Shown piece by piece: positions 37,373 to 46,000 of a DNA stretch of 64,000 nucleotides. The notes below the pieces were generated by a model that did no database searches, was not told the origin of the DNA, and worked only from the letters and a program-made list of their open reading frames with translations. Each line of letters begins with the position of its first letter. The first letter of the stretch is position 1. Source of the DNA: Loktanella sp. M215 (GTDB lineage: Bacteria > Pseudomonadota > Alphaproteobacteria > Rhodobacterales > Rhodobacteraceae); NCBI RefSeq assembly GCF_021735925.1, contig NZ_WMEA01000007.1:62001-126000 (forward strand), read 5' to 3'. The position numbers and the translations under genes are program-made.

Positions 37373-37533
37373 TGACATCCGTTCATGTCAATCGGACTCT
37401 GCGCAAACTAAGAGAAGCCGGTCTTGTCACGATGAGGGAGGGTCGGGTCGAAATCATGGACCTCGACGGGTTGGTGAAACTGGCAGAATTCGATCCGGCC
37501 TACCTGGATCAGACCGGTCCGCTGCTCATGTGA
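37373..37533 (+). pseudogene. Crp/Fnr family regulator, C-terminal part after IS66
   Basis: The frame continues L-TSVHVNRTLRKLREAGLV and ends in YLDQTGPLLM. This is the recognition helix and wing of the regulator begun at 33642. The join across the target duplication is exactly in frame. On its own it has no start codon or ribosome site. Confidence 0.93.
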
Positions 37534-37890
37534 CGGCGTCCCGGATCTTATGCCGCAATCTGCAGTCCAGGCCGATCTGGTCAGAAAACATCTTGGTGGA
37601 GTTCGACACCCCGTCATTCCTATATCGCGATCGTGAAAGACCTTGTCGATGTCATCACGGCCGGCTGCGATGGCGGCGTGCGCGGTGACGGTATCCTCGA
37701 ACCGCATATGATTTTTGTCTCCGTCTGGCTCAAGACACAGAAGGTCGCCCTTTCTGCGGCCATCGGGCACTGGTTGAGTAAATGACGTCGCAAAAGTGGA
37801 CGAAATTAATCCATCCAAAACTGATCGAAATCAGCCTGGGCTGCCATCATTGGCATAGTCCGGAGGAAATCTCGCGCAGCAGGATATCCC
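37534..37890. other. Intergenic stretch, possible remnant coding sequence
   Basis: Only a short frame on the plus strand (around 37633-37785, IVKDLVDVITAGCDGGV ... VALSAAIGHWL) looks protein-like. It has no start and no recognised family. No other feature was seen between the Crp/Fnr remnant and the esterase. Confidence 0.3.
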
Positions 37891-38835
37891 ATGACCATGT
37901 ACACAGATACGAATAATCGCCTCACGGCGCTGCCACACTTCGGGACCGACCCCGGGTCGTTGAGCGCCGACATCTATGTTCCAAAGAACTTCCCCAAAAA
38001 CGGCCCGCTTGTCGTCGTGCTGCATGGCAGCACCCAGTCACCAGCTGACTACGATCTCGGATCAGGCTGGTCGATGCTCGCCGATGAATGCGGGATCGCG
38101 CTCCTGTTTCCGGGGCAGCGACTGATCAACAACATGATCGGCAGCTTCAACTGGTTCAAGACCGGCGACAGCCAGCGTGGGGAAGGAGAGCCGCTGTCCA
38201 TTCGTCAGATGATCAAACAGGTCGTCGACGATCATGCCATCGACCCGTCGCGCGTTTTCATCACCGGCATGTCCTCTGGCGGTGCCATGACATCCGTTAT
38301 GCTTGCGACCTATCCAGAGGTCTTTGCCGGTGGGGCGATCATCGCCGGGCTGGCTTACGGAAGCGCGAGCAACATGATCGAGGCGGTTATGCGCATGAAT
38401 GGCATTGGAAGCCCGTCGGACAATCGCCTCGACGCGCTTGTCCAAGACGCGTCGGACTTCGACGGACCCTGGCCCACGATCTCGGTCTGGCAAGGCGGCA
38501 GCGATACGACTGTCGCCAGTTCGAACGCCGGGTCCATCGTTGCGCAATGGCAGAAGATCCACGATGTCGAAGGCGAACCTACACGGGTGGAGACGGTCGA
38601 TGGTTTTCCCCGCAAAGTCTGGTGCGCCGCGGACGGGCGCGTGATGATCGAAGAATATATCATCGAGGCCATGGGCCACGGCACACCGATTGGCGCAGAA
38701 GGCGACAAAGGCCTCGGAGAAGCAGGCGATTACATGCTGGAAGTCGGCATCTCTTCGACCCGCCACATCGCGAATTTCTGGGGTTTGACGCAGGCCGATG
38801 CCGCAATTGCGGATGAACCGAAAACCGCAGCATAA
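37891..38835 (+). CDS. PHB depolymerase-type esterase (alpha/beta hydrolase)
   Basis: This 314-residue hydrolase has the oxyanion region LVVVLHGSTQSPADYD, the nucleophile elbow GMSSGGAMTS (about residue 130), a downstream acidic residue in WQGGSDTTV and the catalytic His in EAMGHGTPIG. This matches the Esterase_PHB catalytic domain of type 1, which hydrolyses polyhydroxybutyrate oligomers or feruloyl esters. No signal peptide is visible (MTMYTDTNNRLTAL), so it is probably cytoplasmic. It lacks the substrate-binding and linker domains of secreted depolymerases. It is flanked by IS-disrupted genes. Confidence 0.88.
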   Translation: MTMYTDTNNRLTALPHFGTDPGSLSADIYVPKNFPKNGPLVVVLHGSTQSPADYDLGSGWSMLADECGIALLFPGQRLINNMIGSFNWFKTGDSQRGEGEPLSIRQMIKQVVDDHAIDPSRVFITGMSSGGAMTSVMLATYPEVFAGGAIIAGLAYGSASNMIEAVMRMNGIGSPSDNRLDALVQDASDFDGPWPTISVWQGGSDTTVASSNAGSIVAQWQKIHDVEGEPTRVETVDGFPRKVWCAADGRVMIEEYIIEAMGHGTPIGAEGDKGLGEAGDYMLEVGISSTRHIANFWGLTQADAAIADEPKTAA

Positions 38836-38916
38836 GGCGGGTCGGAATGTCAGGGCGATGCACCGTCCAGCGTCGGTCAACGGGTTAGTCTCGTCGATTG
38901 GCTGCGCATCGTTGAC

Positions 38917-40014
38917 ATGGTGGCCAGCCTGATCTTTTCCATTACCATGCTGTCGTTGCAGCTTGCGTCCTCCCAGTTCGGGCCGCGGGTTCTGGAAAAC
39001 TTCATGCGCGACCGCAGCAACCAGATCGTGCTGGGCACTTTTGTGGCGACGTTCCTCTATTGTCTGGTCGTACTGCGTGCGGTGCGGGGAACGGCTGACT
39101 CCAGTTTCGTGCCGCACCTGACTGCGGCATTTGCGGTCGTTCTCGCGGCGGTTGGTGTCGCGGTGCTTATCTACTTCATCCATCATATCGCCACCTCAAT
39201 CCGCATCGAAACGTTGCTCGCTCAACTGGCCGACGACGGGTGTATTGCCGTTGACCGGCTCTTTCCGGAACGGCTTGGGCACTGCCCGGCGCGCGACAAG
39301 GACAAGCCTGCGGCGCAACGGCTGCCAAACGACTTTGATGCGGGGTCCAGACAGGTCCGTGCCGATGGGAGCGGGTATGTGCAGAATGTCAGCATGGACG
39401 CGCTCATGCGGATTGCCAAGAAACATGAACTTGTCTTGCGGATCGAGACCCCGCCAGGTCGTTTTGTGGCCAAAGACGGTTGCATGATCACAGCCTATCC
39501 GCGTGATCGGGTGTCGGACGGGATCGCCGACAGCCTGGGTGGCGCAATTGTCATCGGGCGGGATCGATCAGTCCATCAGGACCTCGAGTTTGCGATCCGG
39601 CGTATTGTCGAACTGGCCCAGCGATCCTTGTCGCCCGGCATAAATGACCCCACGACAGCACTCTACTGCATTGACCGACTTGGAGAAGTGTTCGGCCGAT
39701 TGTCTGGCCGGGATATCCCATCGCCAGACCGCTACGACGATAAAGGACAGTTGCGTTTCCTGACTGAAGTCATCGTCATCGCTGATCTGGCATGTAATGC
39801 CTTCTCGGCAATCGCACGCTACGCGATGTCCGACGTCAATGTGGTGAAGCGGCTGGTCAACACGATGGACAAGTTGAGCCAGTCATTCCCGCCCGCAGCA
39901 CGTGAAGCCATAATGACGTTAAATGAACAGGTGCTTATCGCCAGCGAGCAGAGCACTTCTCTGAGTTTTGATCGGGACGTGCTTCAGGACCTGCTCGCTC
40001 GACAGAGGTTCTGA
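38917..40014 (+). CDS. DUF2254 membrane protein, apparently N-terminally truncated
   Basis: The 365-residue frame shows the family signatures FSITMLSLQLASSQFGPRVL, ENFMRDRSNQIVLGTFVATF and SPGINDPTTALYCIDRLGE. Full-length DUF2254 proteins are about 420-450 residues and begin with a pair of membrane helices that are missing here. In frame, the open region reaches back to the esterase stop at 38835 but contains no upstream ATG or GTG and no helix. Either a short form is made from the ATG at 38917 or the gene is a 5'-deleted remnant. The function is unknown (predicted inner membrane protein). Confidence 0.75.
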   Translation: MVASLIFSITMLSLQLASSQFGPRVLENFMRDRSNQIVLGTFVATFLYCLVVLRAVRGTADSSFVPHLTAAFAVVLAAVGVAVLIYFIHHIATSIRIETLLAQLADDGCIAVDRLFPERLGHCPARDKDKPAAQRLPNDFDAGSRQVRADGSGYVQNVSMDALMRIAKKHELVLRIETPPGRFVAKDGCMITAYPRDRVSDGIADSLGGAIVIGRDRSVHQDLEFAIRRIVELAQRSLSPGINDPTTALYCIDRLGEVFGRLSGRDIPSPDRYDDKGQLRFLTEVIVIADLACNAFSAIARYAMSDVNVVKRLVNTMDKLSQSFPPAAREAIMTLNEQVLIASEQSTSLSFDRDVLQDLLARQRF

Positions 40015-40212
40015 AGCGGGGGGCCTGATGACTTTCGAACGCCTCCTGACGCCGAGCATGTCAATTCTTTACGGGCCAGGCCGTCTCAACCCCGACTGGT
40101 GCGCCATGCAGGCCGGAGCGACCTCGCTTTGAACCCGTTTCACGTCATGGCCGCGGCACCGAATTGCCGCCCGCGATGATGCGATTGATCCAAGGGTGAG
40201 GGTAGCAGGGCC

Positions 40213-40689
40213 TCATACGCGTCGTGCCTCGGCGAAGGAAATGAGCTTGCGGCTGTTCTCGTCCCAGAGATGTCGTCGCGTACAGTCAAAACTTTGACGC
40301 ATTGTCAGGCGTTGGGCGCTTGCGAGCACGGGATGGTCACGCAGCACCTCTGACAAGCGGTAGAACGGTATCCGGCTATAGAGGTGATGAACATGGTGAA
40401 TTCCGATATTGCCCGTCAACCACCGCAGGATTGGCGGAAGGACGTAATGTGAACTGCCCTCCAAGGCAGCATCGTGCAGTTCCCAATCAGACGCCCGGTC
40501 CCAGGATGTCTCTTCGAACTGGTGCTGAACAAAGAACAGCCACACGCCGGCGGAGGCCGCGACCAGCGCTGTCGGCAGAACCGTCACCAGCACCGGGACA
40601 ATTCCGGCCATCCAGACGGCCACACCGATCAGGCTTGCCAGAACTGCATTCGTTGCCATTGCGCTGAGCCAGGATGTAGCTGACCTCAG
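40213..40689 (-). pseudogene. Fatty acid desaturase, C-terminal fragment cut by an IS3 element
   Basis: The minus-strand frame reads LRSATSWLSAMATNAVLASL and FFVQHQFEETSWDRA, then SSHYVLPPILRWLTGNIGIH followed by HVHHL, ending FAEARRV. The (G)IHHVHH box is the third histidine cluster of membrane acyl-lipid (omega-6/delta-12 type) desaturases, and two C-terminal membrane helices are present. The reading frame is interrupted at 40690 by an IS3 insertion, so histidine boxes one and two are absent. It is not functional. Confidence 0.9.
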
Positions 40690-40752
40690 TGAGCTGCTGC
40701 CGGTTTTGTGGACACGAAGATAAGATCGTGACCATTGAACTGGAGAGTGGAT

Positions 40753-41043
40753 ATGACGAGACGGAAGTTTAGCCGCGAGTTCAAGATCGAGGCGGTAAGG
40801 CTGGTGACCGAGCGAGGCGTTGCGGTCGCTCAGGCGTGCCGGGACCTGGATCTTGCGGAGAGCGTGCTGCGTCGCTGGATGCGGGAATTGATGGGAGCGC
40901 CTGTTGCGGCGTTTCCCGGCAATGGCTTGCAACGCGCAGAATTGGCCGAGATTGCGACCCTGAAGAAAGAGGTCGCCAAGCTCAAGGCGGAGCGTGACAT
41001 CCTAAAAAAGGCGGCAGCTTACTTCGCGCGGGAAGCGACATGA
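40753..41043 (+). CDS. IS3 family OrfA (helix-turn-helix subunit)
   Basis: This 96-residue protein has the HTH_Tnp_1 start MTRRKFSREFKIEAVRLVTE and VAQACRDLDLAESVLRRWMR, followed by a leucine-zipper helix (AEIATLKKEVAKLKAERDIL). The ATG at 40753 follows GGAGAGTGG. Its end overlaps orfB by 4 bases (ATGA). Confidence 0.95.
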   Translation: MTRRKFSREFKIEAVRLVTERGVAVAQACRDLDLAESVLRRWMRELMGAPVAAFPGNGLQRAELAEIATLKKEVAKLKAERDILKKAAAYFAREAT

Positions 41044-41501
41044 CGTTCGCTTACGTGGCAAAGCATCGGCACATTTGGCCGGTCAGCTGGATGTGCGCGG
41101 TGCTGGGCGTCTCCCGATCCGGCTTTCATGCCTGGCTCAGAAGGCCGATAAGCGAACGCGCGGCTCAGGATGCAAAGCTCGTCCAGTCGATCGACAAGAG
41201 CTTCAAGGCCAGCGATCGCACCTATGGCGCCCGCCGGGTCTGGCGTGACGTTCTGGAAGAAGGTCTCGCATGTGGACTGCACCGGATCGAACGCTTGATG
41301 CGGCTAAATGCAATGAGAGCGCGGCCCAAACGCCGCGGGAACCCGAAGGATGACGGCGAGCGGTCGGTCATCGCCGACAACATCCTTGACCGCGACTTCA
41401 CAGCAGACCGGCCGAACCAGAAGTGGCTTGCCGACTTCACCTACATCTGGACCGCAGAGGGCTGGCTCTACGTGGCGGTCGTGCTGGACCTGTTCTCCAG
41501 G

Positions 41502-41543
41502 GTTCGCCATTGTGCTTGAACCAATGGCGCATCAATGGCTCAC
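41502..41543. repeat. Short palindromic element, copy 1, inside IS3 orfB
   Basis: Extra sequence inserted after the FSR codons of orfB. It holds CGCCATTG ... CAATGGCG (41505-41512/41522-41529) and an outer pairing GCCATTG/CAATGGC (41506-41512/41533-41539). On the minus strand its core aligns with the element at 63365-63405 at 29 of 34 positions. Net effect on the host gene is a +1 frameshift. Confidence 0.7.
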
Positions 41544-41600
41544 CGTCGGCTGGTCCATGAAGGCGGAACGGGATGCTTCACTGGTCATGGATGCGCTGAT

Positions 41601-41660
41601 CCCTCTCATGGTTTGCCAGTCATTCCACCGGAATGACCTGCAAACCACTGCCGGGCAGCG
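41601..41660. repeat. 60-base hairpin insert inside IS3 orfB
   Basis: Extra in-frame sequence between DALI and MAVWRRGK. At 41609-41647 two 18-base arms (TGGTTTGCCAGTCATTCC and its near-complement) pair with two mismatches around a 3-base loop. Its sequence differs from the other palindromic insert. Confidence 0.65.
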
Positions 41661-42027
41661 GATGGCCGTCTGGCGGCGCGGAAAGGCTGACGCGCTGCTC
41701 CATCACTCAGACCAAGGATCGCAATATACCAGTGAGCAGTTTCAGCGCCTGCTGCTGGACAACGGCATCATTTGCCGGGTGAGCCGTGCGGGCAATGTGT
41801 GGGACAACTCAGCAATGGAGAGCTTCTTCTCGTCGCTGAAGATCGAACGGACAGCCCGCAAGGTCTACCGCACCCGTGACGCGGCACGCGCCGACGTGTT
41901 CGACTACATCGAGCGCTTTTACAATCCGAGGCGACGGCATTCGAAGCTGGGCTATCTCAGCCCTATGGCGTTCGAGGACCGAGCTATGCAAACCTAACCC
42001 GGTGTCCACGAAACCGGCAGCAGCTCA

Positions 42028-42110
42028 CAGAGTTCCGCGACGGTCGCAGCCACCTTCAGACCGCCGCATGATTAGGCGTCACCAACCTTTGCCCATATCT
42101 CCTGCGGTAA
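42028..42110 (-). pseudogene. Probable 5' continuation of the desaturase remnant
   Basis: Removing the IS3 element and one CAG joins this side to the desaturase frame as CDRRGTLRSATSWLSAM. DRRG is found shortly after the second histidine box of this desaturase family (HHATSGNLDRRG-like), and an H-A-A remnant lies just upstream with a frame break. The rest of the gene is not recognisable. Confidence 0.45.
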
Positions 42111-42237
42111 GTTGGATCCTGAGAAGCGGCAGCTTTGAATAAAATTTAGTCCGTTCAACCCGAACGATATAGGCATGAAGATCAGCCGCAATTTGCTACA
42201 CAGTGTGAAAGAATATTACATAATTTCACTTATACGT

Positions 42238-42258
42238 TATGTCAGCAATGTTGACATA
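42238..42258. repeat. Inverted repeat TATGTCA-N7-TGACATA
   Basis: Perfect 7-base arms around a 7-base spacer in a relatively AT-rich stretch of 211 bases between the desaturase remnant and the IS6 remnant. It may be a regulator site of a lost gene. Confidence 0.35.
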
Positions 42259-42261
42259 CCT

Positions 42262-42294
42262 TGTCTTTCTGCTGTCTTTCTGCTGTCTTTCGCT
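42262..42294. repeat. Three tandem 11-base units (TGTCTTTCTGC)
   Basis: Two exact units and a third, altered at its end (TGTCTTTCGCT), follow one another directly after the inverted repeat. No function is apparent. Confidence 0.5.
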
Positions 42295-42321
42295 TGGTCA
42301 GCGCTGTGCCGGAAGGTTGCA

Positions 42322-42696
42322 TTAGCTTTCGTCGATAATTTGGAGGATAGCGTTTCGTCGCGATTGCACGAGAATGTCGAGGACGTCCCCTTCCGCGTCG
42401 ATGGCACGCCACAGCCAATGTTTCTTCCCTCGAATCGAGATAACGGCCTCAGCCAGATGCCATTTGTCGTTGGAGCGAGGACGATTGCGCCGGACGCAAT
42501 TTACGAAATGTGGACCAAAGCGATTGACCCACAACCGGATCGCTTCCCGGCTGACAATCACACCGCGCTCGGCCAGCAGGTCTTCGACGTCGGCCGTGCT
42601 CATTGCGAAGCGATGGCAAGCCCAAACAGCGTAGGCGATGATTTCCCGAGGGAACCTAAAGCCCTTCAGGCGCAGCATACTGGTTAGGACTTTCAT
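42322..42696 (-). pseudogene. IS6-family transposase, C-terminally truncated
   Basis: The frame reads MKVLTSMLRLKGFRFPREII, VWACHRFAMSTADVEDLLAE, FGPHFVNCVRRNRPRSNDKWH and IRGKKHWLWRAIDAEGDVLD. These are the HTH and first two DDE blocks of an IS6/IS26-like transposase. It stops being homologous after LVQSRRNA, losing the third catalytic block, so only about half of a 230-residue enzyme remains. The element's outer end is probably near 42745. Confidence 0.9.
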
Positions 42697-43061
42697 GATG
42701 TAGAAATAGCCCGATCATGCCGGTTGAACAACTTGGCAATGCCCTTCCGCGTCATAGCCAACGAGAACTTTCGGGTTTTGAAGTAAGAGCAGTATAACCT
42801 GCCAAAGCTCCCCGGACGACAAGAAGCCCTCAGGCGCCGTTATCGTCGGCCGCTACGCACTCAGAAGGACCCTCAGGGCCGCCGCGGTGCGCAAGCCAGG
42901 GGCAGACGGTTTACCGTCTGCATACCCTGTTATCGGACAGGTGGGCCATTTGGACGCAATGAATGCGAACCGCGGCACCAAATGGAAAGGCATCGCTGCA
43001 ACTGGTTTGGCAACGGCACTTTGACCAAGGCAAGCGACAGATGATGGACATGGGGCGGCTA
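42697..43061. other. Intergenic region between the IS6 remnant and the outer-membrane protein gene
   Basis: No gene recognised. A strong hairpin GCAGACGGT-TT-ACCGTCTGC (42902-42921, 9-base perfect arms) lies about 140 bases past the stop of the minus-strand outer-membrane gene and could serve as its terminator, although no T-run follows. Confidence 0.45.
42902..42921. terminator. Candidate hairpin downstream of the surface-protein operon
   Basis: GCAGACGGT and ACCGTCTGC pair perfectly around TT. It lies downstream of the minus-strand operon ending at 43062. The absence of a T-tract on either side makes terminator function uncertain; a protein-binding site is the alternative. Confidence 0.35.
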
Positions 43062-46000
43062 TCAGTATTTCGCCACGATGTTCAGGAACAGTCCCTGGTT
43101 GTCAAATGTGAGGTCCGTCAGGTCGTCGGAGAACCGGCTAAAGTTATAGCCCGCCCCGACTTGCAGATTGGCGTTGATCTGTTTGAACGCGGCGACCAAA
43201 GCACCCGTCTCGGTGACATCAGCCGTGGTCAACGCCAAGTGGCGCACCTCTGCCATCATGTCCCAGTCGTTCGCTAGATGATAGCGGGCGCCAACCACCG
43301 CCAGAACGGCGTCGTTGCGCGCAAAGGTGGAGTCGCGGTCCGCAGCGGTTTCAGCGCTGCGATAGCCGATCTTGCCGTTCAGCGTCCAGAACCGATCCAG
43401 GTCGTAGGACGCATCGACGCTGACCACGTGGCTGCGCTGAACCGGACCCAGATCGTCCGTGCCGTCCAGCCGCTGGCCGACCTGATCGTCAAGGTAACGG
43501 TAGCGCGCCAGCATGTTAAAGCGGTCGTTCTCGACCGGGCGCAGGGCATATCCCAGCGAGACGTCGGTGTAGTCGCCGTCGCGGAACGCGGTCTCGTCGC
43601 TGCGCGACCGCAGGCTGTCGGCGCTGAACAGGATGCGCTGGGTCTCGTCGATCTTGTAGGCCAGGTCGACGGAGGCCAGCACCGTGTCGTTGTCCAGTGG
43701 CGCGTCCGACAGAGTGCCGGTTTCCGTGCGGTATTCGATCCGTCCCTTGGCCGTCAGGTCCTCGGTCGCGTAGGCTACCCCGAGCGAGATCGCCTGCCGG
43801 TCGAAGTCGTCCGACGCGCTCTCCTGCACCTGCCCCAGCTCATAGGCGAGGGTCGTCGTCAACGCCGCGTTCGGGCGGTAGGTCACGCCGTAGGCCGATG
43901 TCAGCGAGTCGCGCTGGCCGAACATGTCGTAGGTGTTCTCGCCGAAGACCGAGACGGTCTCGGACAGGGTCCGCCGGCCGCCCACAACGACGCGGCCCCG
44001 GTCGCGGCCGATCAGGTCCACGCCGTTCAAGTCCCTGCCGGGATCGAGGGTGTAGCCGATGTACTGTGTATCGCCCGCCGCATCGGTGCGCACCGCCAGC
44101 ACGCGCGCGCCGGGACCCTGATTCCCGTCCGAGACCTCGCCCTCGAGCACCCAGCCGGTGCCCGTGTCGTAGGTCAGCCCAGTCCCCACGCGATCGTCGC
44201 GGTCAAGGCCGTCGCGGTTCACCGTCGTCTGGCCGAAGACGTAGACCGACAACTGGTCGTCCAAAGCGTAGGTCAGGCGGGCCGCGACATCGGTGCGATT
44301 GCCGGTCTCGTCGGCGTCGTCCCGGTCGATGCGAGCGGCCGCCAGCGTGTAGGAAAGGCGCTCCGTCAGCTGGCCGGCCAGTTCCGCCTCGCCCTCCAAG
44401 TCCTCGTCGCCGGCCGCGTTGGTGTAGCTGTCGTAGGTCAGCTTCAGCGTAGTCGTCTCGGACAGGCTCACCTCGGCGAAGACGCCCCACAGCTCCTCGT
44501 CCCCCGTCGTCGCGGTGACCTGCGTGTCGAGCGAGGAGAAGCCTGCGTCGCGATGTTCGGCGTAGCCGCCGACGACGCCGTCGCGCCCAAGGCCCAGGTC
44601 GGCCAGATCGGCGCGCCCCTCAACGCGCAGGGACTGGCCCTGCCCGCTAGCGGCGTCCTGGGTCTGGCTGTCGAGGCCGCCGTTGTAGGACAGCAGAGTG
44701 TCGATGCCGCGGCCCTCGCTGCGGGCGGCATCGATGCGCAGGTAGGTGCGCTCTGTCGGGGCGAACAGGATGTCGCCGCCGACCAGCTGGTGATCGCGCA
44801 GGCCAGTGTCGTCACGGGTAGCCGCGACGCCAAGGCGCAGCTGCGGCGTGACCCAGCCTTCGACCCGGCCGCCGGTGGCATAGCCGCCCACGTCGCCCGC
44901 GACGGGGGTGTATTCGTACTGCGCGACAAGGACCACGTCGTCGCGCCGCGCCCCGGTGGAGGAGATCAGGCCGTCGCCGGTGGTACCGAACAGCGGCCGC
45001 GACAAGGTGACGATCCCCTGGATATAGTTGATCTGGTAGTCGACGCCGGGCACCAGCGCCTGGCTGTCGATAATGCGGTCAGACTGCGGATCGCGGACCT
45101 GCACGAAGATCTGCTCGGTGCCGCGGGCGATGTCCTGCTGGCGCAGGAAGTAGACCGACCCGCCGGTGCCGACGAAGGCCTCGCGCTGCGGAATCCGGTC
45201 GGGCTGTGCGGCATGCACGGTCGCTTGCCGGATCGGCGTGCCATAGGTCGTCTGGACGCGCGATTCCACATGCGCCTGCGCGCCGTAGAGCGTGCGATCG
45301 TTGCGCACGAAGGCATTGTCGCCCAGCGACGCCACGAAGTCGCCGAACTGGACGAAGTTCCCTTCGCGCGCGATGCGCACATAAATCTTGCCAGAGGTGG
45401 GCGTCAGGTCGACGATCTTGGAGTCGTCGCCGAATGTCGGATAATAGTCGTCCGGATCGACGCGCAGCAGCAGCTGGCGCGGATCCTTCTCGTCAAGGTC
45501 GCCGATCAGGTCGCGGAGTGGCCCCTCGCCGCTGTCGACCGAGGCCGTGACCTCGTAGCCAGTGGCGGTGCGCCCGTTCACGAAACCCGCGATGCGCCCG
45601 GTGGCATAGGTGTCAGAGCTGTCGTCGCGCCCGTCCGTGCGCAGGCCGAAGGTCAGGTCCGCCGTTCCGACTGCGAACCAGTCGGCCGCGGGGATGGTCA
45701 CATCGCGCACGAGGCCGGTGGCCTGCCCCGGCCCCGCCACGCGCACGTCGACCGCATAGGTGCCCTGCGGCAGGATCCGCTGAATCACGAAGCGGCCCGC
45801 GGGATCGGGGCGCAGGGTCTCACCCAGCGCCTGCACCCGTGCCCCCGGCACGACATTCGCTCCCGAGACGGTAACCGCCCCGCCAAAGACCGGAATGCCC
45901 CGCCGGCGCACGGTATCGCGGCCTTCCTCGACGCCCGAGACGCTGCCCATCGGCAAGGCCGCGCCAAGGGCCTGGGCCGCGGTCTCGTCGTAGCGACCGG

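Larger units (their letters stand above)
41040..41997 (+). pseudogene. IS3 family OrfB transposase, frameshifted by an inserted palindrome
   Basis: The N-terminal part reads MTFAYVAKHRHIWPVSWMCA to NQKWLADFTYIWTAEGWLYV and VVLDLFSR, then runs off into a stop at 41517. The frame one base over carries the rest: VGWSMKAERDASLVMDALI, LLHHSDQGSQYTSEQFQRLL, NVWDNSAMESFFSSLK, YNPRRRHSKLGYLSP. DDE residues are present in the two parts. Compared with the usual family sequence (FSRRVVGW and DALxMAIWRRGK), extra DNA lies at 41502-41543 and 41601-41660. The second insert, 60 bases, keeps the frame. Confidence 0.92.
40690..42027 (+). mobile_element. IS3-family insertion sequence (1338 bp), transposase damaged
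   Basis: Terminal inverted repeats of 26 bases with one mismatch lie at 40690-40715 (starting TGAGCTGCTGCCGGTTTT) and 42002-42027. A 3-base duplication CAG flanks it (40687-40689 and 42028-42030), as expected for IS3. orfA is intact. orfB carries two hairpin-bearing inserts, the first of which shifts the frame, so the element probably cannot move by itself. Confidence 0.93.

Noticed and set aside
37408..37818. Minus-strand 136-codon frame after the IS66 element
   Set aside because: It runs antisense through the conserved recognition helix of the Crp/Fnr remnant and shows no family resemblance.
42175..42687. A 170-codon plus-strand frame over the IS6 remnant
   Set aside because: It is antisense to clear IS6 transposase sequence.
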